Numbered from the stretch's first letter, positions 8,159-18,680 are shown. The stretch is 64,000 nt of DNA from Celerinatantimonas sp046054165 (GCF_046054165.1 NZ_JBFNXK010000013.1:1-64000); one strand, 5' to 3'. Program-made: numbers and translations. Notes: a model not told the origin generated them from the sequence alone.

Positions 8159-11100
8159 TCAGTTATATTCCAGTGAAACCTGTTGCTGCCCCAAAAGCCG
8201 CGCTAACCCATCTAACAAATTGTCATCCGGTATCACTCGCCAATCGGTACCCAATCGCAAGCAACCTTGCTCATGCTCTCCAATATAACGAATGGTAACA
8301 GGACAGGTGCCGTTACGATAGGGTTCCATTTCCGTAATAAATTCCTGCCAAAACTGTTCGCCAGCCTGTGGCTTTTGCACAACAACCTGCAAACCACTCG
8401 CCCAACGCTCCCGAGCCTGACTCATATCCATCACATCACGCGCAGTCATTCGGATCCCCCCTGAAAAATCATCGTGGGTTACTTGTCCCTGAACAACTAA
8501 GATACGATCCTTCTCTAAAAGCTCCTGATATTTCTCAAATGCTTCAGAAAATAACATCACATCCAACCGTCCACTGCGATCATCCAGTTGTAAGATCCCC
8601 ATTTTCGAGCCCCGTTTAGTCACCATCACCCGCGCAGAGAGCACTAATCCGGCAGCCGTTGTCGTTGTATCCCGATCCGTTGGACGTAACTCCGATAACC
8701 GACCCGAAACAAACTGCTTTAATTCAGGTAAATAGTGGTTAATTGGATGTCCGGTTAAATAAAGACCCAACGTCTCTTTCTCACCTTCCAACCAGACTTT
8801 ATCGCCCCATTGAGGCACTTCAACAAACTGAGGGCGACTCTCATCCGCTTCCAGCATTAATTCACCGAACAGATCATTTTGACCATGTGCTCTGGCCTGA
8901 GCTCGTTGACTCGCCGCTTTCATTGCCACTTCCAATGTGGCCATTAATGTCGCCCGATGGGGCCCGAGTTTATCCATAGCCCCCGAGAGAATCAATTTTT
9001 CCATCACTCGCCGGTTGACCCGTTTTAGGTCTACACGACAGCAAAAGTCAAATAGATCAATAAATTGTCCTCCTTCCTGACGCGCTTCTAAAATGGCATC
9101 AATCGGGCTTTCACCGACACCTTTAATCGCACCAATACCATAAACAATTTCATTCTCATCGTTTACAGAAAAGCGATAAACACCGCTGTTTACATCTGGA
9201 GGTACGATTGTTAGGCCCAGATTATGACATTCATCGACCAAAGTGACAATTTTATCAGTATTATCCATGTCAGCGGACATCACCGCAGCCATAAAAAATG
9301 CAGGATAATGCGTTTTCATCCACAGTGTTTGATAAGACACTAACGCATAAGCAGCCGAGTGAGATTTATTAAATCCATAACCGGCAAATTTTTCCACTAA
9401 GTCGAAAATCTTCATCGCCAGCTCGCCGTCCACGCCATTATCAATAGCGCCTTTCTCAAAAACGGCTCGCTGTTTTGCCATCTCTTCCAGTTTTTTCTTA
9501 CCCATGGCTCGGCGCAGTAAGTCTGCGCCCCCCAAGGTATACCCCGCCAACACCTGAGCAATCTGCATCACTTGTTCCTGATACAAGATGATCCCATAGG
9601 TTGGCTCTAGAATGGGTTTTAAACTTTCATGTTGCCAGGTTGCATCCGGATAAGAAACTTCCTCACGACCATGTTTACGTTCAATAAAGTTATCCACCAT
9701 CCCAGATTGCAATGGTCCAGGACGGAATAGGGCAACCAGAGCGATCATATCTTCAAAACAGTCAGGCTGTAGACGTTTGATCAGGTCTTTCATACCTCGT
9801 GATTCCAACTGGAATACGGCGGTGGTTTTATACGCTTTCAACACCTCAAAAGATTTCTGATCATTTAACGGAATCGCCGCAATATCAATCGGTTGCTGAC
9901 CTCTCTTAAGCAATTTCTCATTGGCCATATCCAGAGCCCACTGAATAATGGTCAGGGTTCTAAGTCCCAAGAAGTCAAACTTCACCAGCCCGGCATATTC
10001 CACGTCACTTTTATCAAATTGAGTGACCGGATGATGGCCTTCCTCATCACAATATAACGGCGCAAAATCAGTAATTTTAGTCGGCGAGATCACCACCCCA
10101 CCAGCATGTTTCCCAGCATTACGGGTGACCCCCTCTAAAATACGGGCCATATCGATGAGTTCTCGAACTTCTTCATCCTGATCATATAATTCCGGGAGTC
10201 TTGGCTCAGCATCAAATGCTTTGGCCAAAGTCATGCCTGGATCAGGAGGGATCAATTTTGAAATGCGATCGACAAACCCATACGGATGCCCCAATACCCG
10301 CCCCACATCTCGCACCACCGCTTTAGCAGCCATGGTACCGAAGGTGATAATCTGCGAAACGGCATCATGGCCATATAAATCTGCCACATGCTCAATCACT
10401 TCATCACGGCGATCCATGCAGAAATCGACGTCAAAATCAGGCATCGATACCCGCTCTGGGTTAAGGAAGCGTTCAAACAGTAGATCAAAGGCCAATGGAT
10501 CCAGATCGGTAATTTTGAGCGAGTAAGCCACCAACGACCCCGCTCCTGAACCTCGCCCAGGACCTACAGGGATCCGATGGTCCTTACTCCATTGGATGAA
10601 TTCCATCACGATTAAAAAGTAACCGGGGAATCCCATTTGCAAAACAACATCCAACTCGCGCTGCAAACGGGCATCATAACGGGGGCGCTGCTCGGCCCGA
10701 ACCACCGGATCAGGAAATAAAAACGCCAAACGCTCTTCTAAACCATGTTTGGCTTTATCGGTGAAATAGCTTTCGATATCCTGCCCACCGGTTGGAAATT
10801 CCGGTAAAAAATAAGTCCCTAAGCGAATCGTTACATTACAGCGTTTCGCAATCTCAACCGAGTTCACCAACGCTTCAGGAATATCAGCAAACAGTTCACA
10901 CATCTCCTGTTCACTACGCAGATACTGTTCACTACTGTATTTTTTGGGTCGGTTTCGATCCGCTAATGTATACCCATCATGAATCGCTACCCGAATTTCG
11001 TGTGCTTCAAACTCATCTTGTTTTAAAAAGACCACTTCATTGGTGGCCACGACCGGTAGGCTCGCCTGCTGCGCCAACTCAATGGCCATATGCAGATAAG

Positions 11101-11641
11101 TTTCCTCATCAGGGCGATGAGTCCGAATCAGCTCTAAGAAAAAGTTATTTTGAAAATGCTGCTGATAAAAGGCAACCATTTCATCCAGCATCGGTCGATT
11201 TCCTTTCAGCAGCGCCCGACCGATATCCCCTTCCCGACCACCGGATAAAATGATGATGCCTTCTTTGTGCTCAACCAGCCAATCCCGCTCAATGACCGGT
11301 TGCCCCTGAACATGCCCTCGCAAATAGGCTTTGGAGATCAACTGCGTCACATTCTGATAGCCAGTATTATCCTTGGCTAACACCACTAAGCGAGTCAACT
11401 CATCGCCGAGACTTTCGCTATGCATCCAGAAATCAGTCCCCATAATGGGCTTAATTCCTTTGGCATGCGCGGCCCCATAAAGCTTGACCGCACCACAGAG
11501 GTTGGTCTGATCCGTCAAAGCCATCGCTGGCATCTGCTGGGCCGCAACCGCTTCGACAATCGGTTTGACTTTTTTGAGCCCATCAACCATCGAATAGTCA
11601 CTGTGAATTCTTAAATGCACAAATCGGGGATCATGACTCAT
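8159..11641 (-). CDS. dnaE: DNA polymerase III subunit alpha
   Basis: DnaE is the replicative polymerase of the Pol III holoenzyme. From the ATG at 11641 it has 1160 residues, the E. coli length, and starts like E. coli DnaE. It has an N-terminal PHP domain (VHLRIHSDYSMVDG), the palm with the catalytic aspartates in MPDFDVDFC near residue 400, the PGRGSGAGSLVAY segment, the fingers, a helix-hairpin-helix and an OB-fold near residues 990-1080. An in-frame start at 11662 would add seven residues and overlap rnhB further; it is less likely. The start overlaps the end of rnhB by 11 bases. Confidence 0.97.
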   Translation of the reverse strand: MSHDPRFVHLRIHSDYSMVDGLKKVKPIVEAVAAQQMPAMALTDQTNLCGAVKLYGAAHAKGIKPIMGTDFWMHSESLGDELTRLVVLAKDNTGYQNVTQLISKAYLRGHVQGQPVIERDWLVEHKEGIIILSGGREGDIGRALLKGNRPMLDEMVAFYQQHFQNNFFLELIRTHRPDEETYLHMAIELAQQASLPVVATNEVVFLKQDEFEAHEIRVAIHDGYTLADRNRPKKYSSEQYLRSEQEMCELFADIPEALVNSVEIAKRCNVTIRLGTYFLPEFPTGGQDIESYFTDKAKHGLEERLAFLFPDPVVRAEQRPRYDARLQRELDVVLQMGFPGYFLIVMEFIQWSKDHRIPVGPGRGSGAGSLVAYSLKITDLDPLAFDLLFERFLNPERVSMPDFDVDFCMDRRDEVIEHVADLYGHDAVSQIITFGTMAAKAVVRDVGRVLGHPYGFVDRISKLIPPDPGMTLAKAFDAEPRLPELYDQDEEVRELIDMARILEGVTRNAGKHAGGVVISPTKITDFAPLYCDEEGHHPVTQFDKSDVEYAGLVKFDFLGLRTLTIIQWALDMANEKLLKRGQQPIDIAAIPLNDQKSFEVLKAYKTTAVFQLESRGMKDLIKRLQPDCFEDMIALVALFRPGPLQSGMVDNFIERKHGREEVSYPDATWQHESLKPILEPTYGIILYQEQVMQIAQVLAGYTLGGADLLRRAMGKKKLEEMAKQRAVFEKGAIDNGVDGELAMKIFDLVEKFAGYGFNKSHSAAYALVSYQTLWMKTHYPAFFMAAVMSADMDNTDKIVTLVDECHNLGLTIVPPDVNSGVYRFSVNDENEIVYGIGAIKGVGESPIDAILEARQEGGQFIDLFDFCCRVDLKRVNRRVMEKLILSGAMDKLGPHRATLMATLEVAMKAASQRAQARAHGQNDLFGELMLEADESRPQFVEVPQWGDKVWLEGEKETLGLYLTGHPINHYLPELKQFVSGRLSELRPTDRDTTTTAAGLVLSARVMVTKRGSKMGILQLDDRSGRLDVMLFSEAFEKYQELLEKDRILVVQGQVTHDDFSGGIRMTARDVMDMSQARERWASGLQVVVQKPQAGEQFWQEFITEMEPYRNGTCPVTIRYIGEHEQGCLRLGTDWRVIPDDNLLDGLARLLGQQQVSLEYN

Positions 11642-12242
11642 GATGAATCTCTCTTGTCGCAATCACACGCTGAACCGGTTTAAAACTTTTCCGATAATTT
11701 TCTAATGGCCCAAATTGAGCCAACAACTCTAAATGCAATTTAGTCGGATAGCCTTTATGCTTGGCAAACTGATATTGAGGATACTGAGCATCCAGTTCCA
11801 GCATCTGATGATCGCGCGTTACTTTGGCAATAATCGAAGCAGCACTGATCTCGGCCACTAATCCATCCCCTTTAACAATCGCTTCACTCGGACACGCAAA
11901 TTCAGGCGTGCGATTTCCATCGACCAACACATAATCCGGCCTGATCGGCAGTGCAGCTACCGCACGCTGCATCGCCAGCATGGTCGCCTGAAGAATATTT
12001 AGTCGATCGATTTCCAGAGGGGTTGCTTCACCAATCGACCACGCCAAGGATTTCTGTTTAATCTCTTCAGCTAATATTTCACGCTTTTTTTCTGATAATT
12101 TCTTGGAATCCGCCAGACCTACTATCGGGTGTACAGGATCTAAAATCACCGCAGCCGTGACCACATTACCGACTAACGGCCCTCGACCCACTTCATCAAC
12201 CCCTGCAAAATATTGAAAGTCACTTGGATAAATAAAACTCAT
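11631..12242 (-). CDS. rnhB: Ribonuclease HII
   Basis: RnhB cuts RNA in RNA-DNA hybrids and starts removal of single ribonucleotides from DNA. The 203 residues carry the GVDEVGRGPLVG motif (catalytic D16 and E17), the VDGNRTPE aspartate motif and the AEISAASIIAKVTRD block typical of type 2 enzymes. It overlaps lpxB by four bases (ATGA) and dnaE by 11 bases, so the three genes are almost certainly one transcript with coupled translation. Confidence 0.96.
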   Translation of the reverse strand: MSFIYPSDFQYFAGVDEVGRGPLVGNVVTAAVILDPVHPIVGLADSKKLSEKKREILAEEIKQKSLAWSIGEATPLEIDRLNILQATMLAMQRAVAALPIRPDYVLVDGNRTPEFACPSEAIVKGDGLVAEISAASIIAKVTRDHQMLELDAQYPQYQFAKHKGYPTKLHLELLAQFGPLENYRKSFKPVQRVIATREIHHES

Positions 12243-13393
12243 GATTCAATCACTTTTTGAATAGCAGCCGCAGCGCGTTTGTCCGCACCGCAACGGATCT
12301 GTTGATGCAATGCTTTAAAGCGGGTCAATAGCACACTTTGCTCATCCGTCAATAACGGCTTCAATGCTTTAGCCAATACCTCTGGAGTACACTCGTCCTG
12401 AATACACTCACGCACTAATGGCTCGCCAGCAAGTAAATTAGGCAATGAGACATACGGTGTTTTCACCAGTCGTTTTGCCAACCAGTATGTCAATGGTTTT
12501 AACCGATATCCAACCACCATAGGACGATTGACTAACATGGCCTCTAAAGCAGCTGTACCCGAAGCCAATAATATCGCATCACTAGCCGCCATGACGGCTC
12601 TAGCCTGACCATCCACCAAATGAACCGGGACCTGACAGTGATACTGACTGAGCAACGCTTCAAATTGAGCCCGTCGTTTAGCATTCACCAACGGCACAAT
12701 CACTTCGAGATCAGGAATCGATTTCGAAAGCAAATTAACAGCCCCAATAAACGGTTCACTGAGAAGTTCCACTTCAGCTTTACGACTCCCTGGCAACATG
12801 GCCAACAGCGGCCCTTTCGGTTCAATCGCTAATTGCTGACGAGCAGGCGTTTTAGCCACATCTAAGTCAATCGCATCGGCCATCGTATGCCCAACAAACT
12901 CACAAGGCACATCGAACTTATCATAGAAGGCTTTTTCAAAAGGCAAAAATGCCAGCAGCAGGTTACAAGCCCGTTTAATCTTAAACACTCGCTTCTGCTT
13001 CCAGGCCCAAACCGAAGGGCTCACATAATGAACTGTTTTGATCCCTTGCCGATGCAATTTATCTTCAACACCTAAATTAAAATCAGGCGCATCAATTCCA
13101 ATAAAAACATCAGGGGGCCGTGCAGATAATTGTTGCAGAAGTTGTCGACGCACTTTCAAAATCCGGGGAAGTTTTTCAAGGACTTCAACAATTCCCATTA
13201 CCGACAGCTCATCCATATCAAAAATAGCTTCGCAACCCTGAGCTTGCATCAAAGGGCCGGCAATACCTGAAAACTGAGCATGAGGATACAGTTGACGGAG
13301 CTGTTTAATGAGTCCCGCACCTAAAATATCGCCGGAGACTTCTCCGGCGACAAGGGCAATATGTAAAGGTGGGTGAGTAGCAGACTGTGTCAC
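12239..13393 (-). CDS. lpxB: Lipid-A-disaccharide synthase
   Basis: LpxB, a family 19 glycosyltransferase, joins UDP-2,3-diacylglucosamine and lipid X to form the lipid A disaccharide at the inner face of the cytoplasmic membrane. The 384-residue product has VAGEVSGDILGAGLI near the N-terminus, the DAPDFN motif, PSVWAWK, and the nucleotide-binding LLASGTAALEAML region. It overlaps lpxA and rnhB by four bases each. The order lpxD-fabZ-lpxA-lpxB is the standard gammaproteobacterial lipid A cluster. Confidence 0.97.
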   Translation of the reverse strand: MTQSATHPPLHIALVAGEVSGDILGAGLIKQLRQLYPHAQFSGIAGPLMQAQGCEAIFDMDELSVMGIVEVLEKLPRILKVRRQLLQQLSARPPDVFIGIDAPDFNLGVEDKLHRQGIKTVHYVSPSVWAWKQKRVFKIKRACNLLLAFLPFEKAFYDKFDVPCEFVGHTMADAIDLDVAKTPARQQLAIEPKGPLLAMLPGSRKAEVELLSEPFIGAVNLLSKSIPDLEVIVPLVNAKRRAQFEALLSQYHCQVPVHLVDGQARAVMAASDAILLASGTAALEAMLVNRPMVVGYRLKPLTYWLAKRLVKTPYVSLPNLLAGEPLVRECIQDECTPEVLAKALKPLLTDEQSVLLTRFKALHQQIRCGADKRAAAAIQKVIES

Positions 13394-14178
13394 CGAATAA
13401 TGCCCCGGCCATGTTCGGATAAAAAGTCGATAAACAACTGCACTTCGCTAAATTGCTCACCTAAAGCTTTCATCTTTTCAATGGCTTCTTCAACGGTATT
13501 GTTACCCCGATAAAGAATTTTGTAGGCCTGACGGAGTGCTCGAATCGCTTCTTTACTAAAGCCCCGGCGACTGAGCCCTTCACTATTAATTGTAACCGGA
13601 TGCGCATAATTTCCGACAGCCATCACATAAGGTGGTACATCTTTATTCAGCGCCGCACACCCCCCAATAAAGGCGTGAGCTCCCACTTTGCCAAATTGAT
13701 GAATCGCAGACAACCCACCAAAAATAACATAATCCCCAATGGTCACATGACCGGCTAAAGTAGCACAATTAGCAAAAATACAATAATCACCAATCACACA
13801 GTCATGGGCCACATGCGAATTAACCATAAATAAATTATGGCTACCAATCCGAGTAACGCCTTTATCTTGTACTGTCCCCCGGTGAATGGTCACACCTTCC
13901 CGGATACTGTTATCGTCACCGATAACTAAAGACGTTTGTTCGCCTCGATATTTCAAATCCTGACAATCTTCACCTACAGAAGCAAACTGATAGATCCGAT
14001 TATTCTGACCGATCGAGGTATCTCCCTTGATAGCGACATGGGAACCAATCCAGGTTCCATCTCCAATTTCTACATTCCCTTCCAGCACACTATAAGCACC
14101 CACCTGAACTCCGGCGCCTAAGCATACATCAGAGCCAATAATCGCTGTAGGATGAATTATTGCAGTTGAATCAATCAT
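13390..14178 (-). CDS. lpxA: UDP-N-acetylglucosamine O-acyltransferase LpxA
   Basis: LpxA adds the first hydroxyacyl chain from acyl-ACP to UDP-GlcNAc, the first step of lipid A synthesis. From the ATG at 14178 the product has 262 residues, exactly the E. coli length, and that start overlaps the fabZ stop as ATGA. An upstream in-frame start at 14199 is therefore rejected. The left-handed beta-helix of hexapeptide repeats fills residues 1-190, the catalytic histidine sits in NSHVAHDCVIG, and a helical C-terminal domain (ALRQAYKILYRG) follows. Confidence 0.97.
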   Translation of the reverse strand: MIDSTAIIHPTAIIGSDVCLGAGVQVGAYSVLEGNVEIGDGTWIGSHVAIKGDTSIGQNNRIYQFASVGEDCQDLKYRGEQTSLVIGDDNSIREGVTIHRGTVQDKGVTRIGSHNLFMVNSHVAHDCVIGDYCIFANCATLAGHVTIGDYVIFGGLSAIHQFGKVGAHAFIGGCAALNKDVPPYVMAVGNYAHPVTINSEGLSRRGFSKEAIRALRQAYKILYRGNNTVEEAIEKMKALGEQFSEVQLFIDFLSEHGRGIIR

Positions 14179-14630
14179 CGATACTCTCTTCGAGCGCACA
14201 TTACCGTCGCTTCACACACGACTTCACCATCAACTTTAGCGACCCCTTTGAATTTGCCAACCCCACGCATATCACGTAGATAATCGACCTCAAAGTGAAC
14301 GACATCACCAGGACCTACCGGACGCTTAAAGCGCGCTTTATCAATCCCTGCAAAATAATAAAGCTCATTTTCACGTGGTTTTCCAGCTGATTTAAATGCC
14401 AAAATTCCGGTTACCTGAGCCATTGCTTCCAGAATTAAAACCCCTGGGAACACTGGATGTTCAGGAAAATGTCCAGTGAAAAAAGGCTCATTAATCGATA
14501 CATTTTTAATGGCATGAATCGACTTACCTACTTCATAATCGAGTACCCGATCGACTAATAGAAAAGGATAACGATGCGGTAATAACTCCAGAATGTCTTG
14601 TATATCAAGACTATTTAATTCCTGACTCAA
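14175..14630 (-). CDS. fabZ: 3-hydroxyacyl-ACP dehydratase FabZ
   Basis: FabZ dehydrates 3-hydroxyacyl-ACP in fatty-acid elongation and competes with LpxA and LpxD for the same hydroxyacyl-ACP, hence its place in this cluster. The 151-residue hot-dog-fold protein has the LLPHRYPFLLVDR start and the catalytic His54 (GHFPEHP) and Glu68 (LEAMAQ). It overlaps lpxA by four bases and begins 19 bases after lpxD. Confidence 0.97.
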   Translation of the reverse strand: MSQELNSLDIQDILELLPHRYPFLLVDRVLDYEVGKSIHAIKNVSINEPFFTGHFPEHPVFPGVLILEAMAQVTGILAFKSAGKPRENELYYFAGIDKARFKRPVGPGDVVHFEVDYLRDMRGVGKFKGVAKVDGEVVCEATVMCARREYR

Positions 14631-14649
14631 AATTTTATTCCTGTGAAAC

Positions 14650-15687
14650 TTAATTTTTATTATTGGCGCTCAACTGCTCCAGTTGGTGCTCTAAAGCTCG
14701 CAACTTTTTATGCATTTCATCTATTTTCATGACTCGAGCTGCTGTTTTACGCCACTCTTTATTACTTTGCGCAGGGATACCTGAAGAATAAACTCCGGGT
14801 TTATCGATCGGTCGCATCACCATAGACATACCCGAAATATGAACTTGATCACATATTTCCATATGTCCATTAAAGACGCTGGCACCACCAATAATACAAT
14901 ATTTGCCGACCTTAAGACTTCCTGCCATTGTGGTACAACCCGCAACTGCGGTATTGTCGCCGATTTCGACGTTATGAGCAATCTGACACAAATTATCAAT
15001 AATCACGCCATCATGAATTACCGTATCGTCTAATGCACCGCGATCAATACAAGTCGCAGCGCCAATCTCTACTCGATCACCAATAATGACTCGCCCCGTC
15101 TGAGGAATTTTAACCCACTGACCGCGATCATTGGCATATCCAAAACCATCGGCACCAATTACAGTACCTGACTGAATCAGGCAATCAGAGCCAATCAAGA
15201 CATCATGATAAATAGAAACATTGGCCCATAATTTTGTCCGAGCACCGATCTGAGTTTGAGCTCCGATAAAACACCCGGCTCCAATCTGACATCCATCGCC
15301 AATTTGAGCACCGGACTCAATCACAGCATGAGCCCCAATATGCACATCGGATCCAAGAACAACATCATCAGCAATCACCGCACTCGCATGAATACCCTGG
15401 GCACTCTGTGGTGTCGTATCTAAATGCTGAGCCAAATAGGCATACGCGAGATAGGGATCTTTAACGACAATCACCGCCCCTTTCGCAAACTCAGCATCAG
15501 CTTCTCTGAGCAAAACCACTCCAGCCTGACAATCAGGCAGCTGATGGCGATACTGGCTGCTGGTTAAAAATGTGGCATCAGAAGGTCCGGCTTTAGGCAA
15601 AGATGCAATTTTATCAATCTGTGCATCTACAGGACCTCTCAACTCACCTTCGACCCATTCAGCGATTTGCTGTAACGTTACGGTCAT
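14650..15687 (-). CDS. lpxD: UDP-3-O-(3-hydroxyacyl)glucosamine N-acyltransferase LpxD
   Basis: LpxD adds the second hydroxyacyl chain to the lipid A precursor. The 345-residue protein has an N-terminal uridine-binding domain (residues about 1-100), a long left-handed beta-helix of hexapeptide repeats with the catalytic His in CQIAHNVEIG, and a C-terminal helix (KIDEMHKKLRALEHQL). Length and order match E. coli LpxD. It starts 13 bases after skp in the direction of transcription. Confidence 0.97.
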   Translation of the reverse strand: MTVTLQQIAEWVEGELRGPVDAQIDKIASLPKAGPSDATFLTSSQYRHQLPDCQAGVVLLREADAEFAKGAVIVVKDPYLAYAYLAQHLDTTPQSAQGIHASAVIADDVVLGSDVHIGAHAVIESGAQIGDGCQIGAGCFIGAQTQIGARTKLWANVSIYHDVLIGSDCLIQSGTVIGADGFGYANDRGQWVKIPQTGRVIIGDRVEIGAATCIDRGALDDTVIHDGVIIDNLCQIAHNVEIGDNTAVAGCTTMAGSLKVGKYCIIGGASVFNGHMEICDQVHISGMSMVMRPIDKPGVYSSGIPAQSNKEWRKTAARVMKIDEMHKKLRALEHQLEQLSANNKN

Positions 15688-15700
15688 GATTTACACTCTA

Positions 15701-16210
15701 TTATTTCTGTTTACTAATTTCGTTAATCACTTCTTTCGAAATATCCAAGCTTGGTTTCGCATAAGCAGTAGCATCAATAGGTAACACTAAATCATAGTGT
15801 TTTTGTTTTGCAATCGTACTCACAGCGCTTTGAATTTTCGCTAACAACTTCTGCTGTTCTTTTTCAGTTTCCTGACGATGATCATCTTGGAAATTTTTAC
15901 GTTTTAACTGAAATTCAGTTTGCATCGCTTCAATTTGCCGATTCAGTTTCGTTTTATCATCATCACTCATCAAAGCTTGATCTTTTTCACGTTTCTGATA
16001 GAGATCATTAATCTTACTTTCCAGTGCTTTCAGCTCTTTTATCCGTCCAGCAAACTCATCTTGCAGTTTTTTCATAGCCGCTTCACGTTGTGGCAACTGC
16101 TGGAAAATAACCCGCATATCAATGGTGGCGATACTTGTATCTGCCATCACTGCAGCTGTAGGAGCCATCAAGGCCGCCGAAAGAAATGCAGTTTGAATCA
16201 ATTTTTTCAC
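15701..16210 (-). CDS. skp: Periplasmic chaperone Skp (OmpH)
   Basis: Skp is a trimeric periplasmic chaperone that holds unfolded outer-membrane proteins after they leave Sec and delivers them to BamA. The 169 residues start with a clear Sec signal peptide (MKKLIQTAF..., probable cut after AVMA at residue 23), then a long charged helical stretch (about 45-140) rich in K, E and Q that forms the tentacles. It lies just downstream of bamA, the usual pairing. Confidence 0.95.
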   Translation of the reverse strand: MKKLIQTAFLSAALMAPTAAVMADTSIATIDMRVIFQQLPQREAAMKKLQDEFAGRIKELKALESKINDLYQKREKDQALMSDDDKTKLNRQIEAMQTEFQLKRKNFQDDHRQETEKEQQKLLAKIQSAVSTIAKQKHYDLVLPIDATAYAKPSLDISKEVINEISKQK

Positions 16211-16230
16211 AGAAGACTCCTCTGGTTTAT

Positions 16231-18657
16231 CTAAAATGTCTGACCTAAATTAAATGAGAAAAACTCGGTTTCATCACCTTGGTATTTTTTAACCGGTTTC
16301 GATAATGCAAAGACCACTGGTCCAATCGGTGATCGCCACTGTAATGAGACCCCGACTGAGGCCCGAATTCGATTTGGCTTACTATAATCGCCGATTTCGT
16401 CACAATCACGCACACACTGCCGCATTGCCAGTGCCGTATCATATTCAGTGTCCCACGCGGTACCAAAATCAAAAAATGCAGTGGTTCTTAATGAATGCAC
16501 GTAACTTTGACTGACAAGTGGCGTCGGGAAAATCAGTTCAAAACTGCCGACGGCAACCCCGTTTCCACCGATAGCTCGACCCGGAACATAACCATTTTCA
16601 CCATCATAATAATCCCGATAAATCGCTCGAGGTCCTACGGTATTCGACGCAAAACCACGAATTGATCCCCATCCCCCGGCGTAGAAGTTTTTAAAGAATG
16701 GTAAAATCTGATCATTACCATCAACCTGGCCATAACCATTCCCATATCCAACTCGGCCATGAGCAGAAAACACCCAATCATGCTCTTTGGTTAATGGCAG
16801 AAAATGACGTGTTTCAAAACTCAACTTGTAATATTGCGTATCCGATCCCGGTACCGCAACCTCAAAGTCTAGGTTTTGAGTACTCCCCGCAGTAGGGAAC
16901 TGACCAAAGTCCAGCGTATTGCGAGACCACCCAGCGGTTACCGTGATATTTTTAAATGACAATGAATTATCATGCGCATCGCTATAACCACTATAAATAT
17001 CCCAGAACTGACGGATCTGCTCATACGGGTCATTCTGCGAAATTTTGTTAATTTCACCCCCTAACCCTAATGATAATCGGTTATTTTCATCGATTGGAAA
17101 ACCTAAAGTTCCCTTAATCCCGATGGTTTTATTGGTATAGCTAACCAAGTTCGCATTCGAAGCATCAAAATCTCGATAATAAATATTTTCACCGAGACTC
17201 ACGCCATCCTTGGTAAAATAAGGGTTGGTATGAGACAAATTCACTGTTTTTGAATAAGCGTTACGACTTAAAGTAATCCCGACCGAATCCCCGGTACCCA
17301 TAAAGTTTTTCTGAGTAATCCCGGCATTCAAGCTGATTTTAGATGTAGTCCCGTAACCAATACCGGCCGTTAGAGAGCCGGTGGGTTGTTCTTTGACGGT
17401 AACATCCACATCAACCTGATCATCACTCCCGGGAACTCGATTGGTTTGAGTTTCAACGGAGCTAAAGAATCCTAACCGATTCAGACGCCGTTTTGACTGC
17501 TCCAATTTCTCACTGGACAGCCAGGTACCCTCCATCTGACGCATTTCTCGGCGCAATACTTCGTCTTTTGTCACTGTATTGCCAAGCACATGGATATTGC
17601 GAACATAAATCCGTTTTCCTGGATCCACATTCACATTGAGCATTACTGTTTTATCTTTATCATCGATTTGTGGAAATACCTGAATTTTAGGATAAGCATA
17701 TCCCTGACGGCCTAAAAACTTCTCCAGGATATCCTGCATTTCAGAGATATCAGAGCCACTGTAAGTATCGCCGGGACGAATTGATACGAGCTTTTCCATC
17801 TCGGCTTTACGGCCAATCAGATTACCATTTAGAGTAATCCCTTTAATTTTGTAGATATCCCCTTCATGCACATTCACAGTGATATAAACCTGATGTTTTT
17901 CCGGGGTCAACTCAACCTGAGTTGATTCAATCTGAAAACGGGCATAACCGCGGTCAAAATAATAGCTACGAATGGTTTCCAAATCACCTGAAAGTTTCTG
18001 CTTCTGGTATTTCTGGTCCCCCATAAAATTCCACCAGGGAACATGGTCCGTCAGTTGCAGTTGTTCTAACAGTTTGTCATCTGAAAATTTGTGATTACCG
18101 ACGATATTAATTTGCTGGATTTTAGCGGAGAGCCCTTCCTGAAAAGTAAATTTCACATCGACACGATTTCGAGGAAGCGGTGTAACAATCGTTTTCACCT
18201 GCGCATTGTATTTCCCGACCGAGTAATAAAAATCCTCAAGGCCTTTTTCAATATTACTCAGGTTTGTTCGATCCAACGGTTCCCCGACACGGATCCCTTG
18301 GGATGATAAACTCTCTTTTAATTTATCATCTTTAATATCTTTATTACCGGAAAGATCTATCTTCGCAATAACTGGCCGCTCTTTGACCCGATAGATCAAA
18401 GTGCTCCCATCTCGATAGACCGAAACATCCTGAAAATCGCCGCTACGATAGAGTTGTTTAAGACTCTGACTAATTTCGCCTTGATCCACATCATCGCCGA
18501 CCCGAATCGGGATCTGCAAGAGGGCGGCTCCCAAAGAAACCCTCTGCAACCCATCGACATGAATATCAGTGACTTTAAATTCGTTTGATTGGGCAGCTAA
18601 ACTCATCCCTGACCAACAAGCGGCCAATGCTGCTGCGAGAAACTTCTTTTTAAACAT
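16231..18657 (-). CDS. bamA: Outer membrane protein assembly factor BamA
   Basis: BamA is the core of the beta-barrel assembly machine. The 808-residue protein has a signal peptide (cut near SLA-AQ, residue about 21), five POTRA domains (about 24-420) and a 16-strand barrel. The conserved RGF loop motif is visible (SIRGFASNTVGP), and the protein ends in an aromatic-rich strand with terminal phenylalanine, as an outer-membrane barrel should. The rseP-bamA-skp-lpxD order is conserved in gammaproteobacteria. No sigma-E promoter was identified by eye. Confidence 0.97.
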   Translation of the reverse strand: MFKKKFLAAALAACWSGMSLAAQSNEFKVTDIHVDGLQRVSLGAALLQIPIRVGDDVDQGEISQSLKQLYRSGDFQDVSVYRDGSTLIYRVKERPVIAKIDLSGNKDIKDDKLKESLSSQGIRVGEPLDRTNLSNIEKGLEDFYYSVGKYNAQVKTIVTPLPRNRVDVKFTFQEGLSAKIQQINIVGNHKFSDDKLLEQLQLTDHVPWWNFMGDQKYQKQKLSGDLETIRSYYFDRGYARFQIESTQVELTPEKHQVYITVNVHEGDIYKIKGITLNGNLIGRKAEMEKLVSIRPGDTYSGSDISEMQDILEKFLGRQGYAYPKIQVFPQIDDKDKTVMLNVNVDPGKRIYVRNIHVLGNTVTKDEVLRREMRQMEGTWLSSEKLEQSKRRLNRLGFFSSVETQTNRVPGSDDQVDVDVTVKEQPTGSLTAGIGYGTTSKISLNAGITQKNFMGTGDSVGITLSRNAYSKTVNLSHTNPYFTKDGVSLGENIYYRDFDASNANLVSYTNKTIGIKGTLGFPIDENNRLSLGLGGEINKISQNDPYEQIRQFWDIYSGYSDAHDNSLSFKNITVTAGWSRNTLDFGQFPTAGSTQNLDFEVAVPGSDTQYYKLSFETRHFLPLTKEHDWVFSAHGRVGYGNGYGQVDGNDQILPFFKNFYAGGWGSIRGFASNTVGPRAIYRDYYDGENGYVPGRAIGGNGVAVGSFELIFPTPLVSQSYVHSLRTTAFFDFGTAWDTEYDTALAMRQCVRDCDEIGDYSKPNRIRASVGVSLQWRSPIGPVVFALSKPVKKYQGDETEFFSFNLGQTF

Positions 18658-18680
18658 AGAGAAGAAAAATGTCCTAATTT

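Noticed and set aside
10792..11253. 153-codon antisense frame opposite dnaE
   Set aside because: dnaE is fully supported on the other strand; this frame has no ribosome site and no recognisable domain.
13390..15687. Hexapeptide repeats of lpxA and lpxD as a DNA repeat array
   Set aside because: The periodicity is in the protein fold; the DNA units are not repeated at sequence level.
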